A stretch of DNA of 64,000 nucleotides from Paracoccus sp. MKU1 (lineage in GTDB: Bacteria; Pseudomonadota; Alphaproteobacteria; Rhodobacterales; Rhodobacteraceae): positions 124,001-188,000 of the forward strand of contig NZ_LLWQ01000220.1 of NCBI RefSeq assembly GCF_001447385.1, written 5' to 3'. How positions within the stretch are numbered: the stretch's first letter is position 1; each line of letters starts with the position of its first letter. The position numbers and the translations under genes were made by a program. Positions 63,982 through 64,000 of this stretch are shown here, piece by piece. The notes beneath the pieces are model-generated. The model made no database searches. It was not told the origin of the DNA and was given only the letters and a program-made list of their open reading frames with translations.

Positions 63982-64000
63982 TCTTGCGTCCTTCCGTGGA

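Overview
The window is high-GC alphaproteobacterial DNA, most likely from Paracoccus or a close Rhodobacterales relative. Reasons are the dense GC-rich coding, class A RNase P RNA, many operons with 4-nt ATGA overlaps, the aconitase/DUF1223 and metZ/folE2 housekeeping neighbours, and the number of ABC-fed catabolic islands. The genus is inferred from gene content and was not tested by any search.

Layout. 1-10.1 kb is core genome: a gene fragment, acnA (minus), then a DUF1223 protein, septation protein A, metZ, folE2, a small membrane protein and a UvrD helicase (plus). rnpB follows at 10.17-10.54 kb with a readable promoter, and then about 0.8 kb without a convincing gene. 11.3-15.0 kb is a three-gene disaccharide operon: GH32/68-like glycosidase, HAD phosphatase and a glycosyltransferase resembling mannosylfructose-phosphate/sucrose-phosphate synthase.

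15.1-29.4 kb is a catabolic island centred on quinate/shikimate-like compounds. The minus strand carries a fused 3-dehydroshikimate dehydratase, a complete LIV-type ABC importer and a shikimate-dehydrogenase-like enzyme. The plus strand carries a Gfo/Idh/MocA oxidoreductase, an IclR regulator, a KstD-like flavoprotein, a NIPSNAP protein, a TIM-barrel isomerase-like protein and a LysR regulator.

29.5-37.6 kb holds a SleB-type lipoprotein and a minus-strand hydantoin operon (N-carbamoylsarcosine-amidase-like hydrolase, HyuA, HyuB, NCS1 permease) with a divergent LysR. 38-49.2 kb is a hydroxyproline-type catabolic operon (two proline-racemase-family genes, FAD oxidase, DapA-family deaminase, aldehyde dehydrogenase, GntR) facing a betaine/proline-type ABC importer. 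One racemase and the aldehyde dehydrogenase each carry a single-base frameshift, and the importer's binding protein has a stop at codon 3 of its best-placed start. The locus is therefore either decaying or carries sequencing errors.

49.4-53.8 kb encodes two secreted proteins of unknown function and a secreted pseudo-caspase with four roughly 40-residue repeats and a peptidoglycan-binding domain. 54-57.1 kb is an XRE-cupin regulator divergent from a sarcosine/dimethylglycine-dehydrogenase-type enzyme, which could receive the sarcosine made by the hydantoin operon. 57.5-60.0 kb is a three-gene signalling operon: a cysteine-free sulfite-oxidase-fold exported protein, a histidine kinase and a LuxR-type response regulator. 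The window ends with a short-chain dehydrogenase remnant, a LysR regulator and a minus-strand set: DUF1028, RidA-like and flavin monooxygenase.

Palindromes that could be operators lie in front of several regulators (IclR, two LysR, GntR, XRE-cupin). All functions come from reading motifs and context; no database search was possible.
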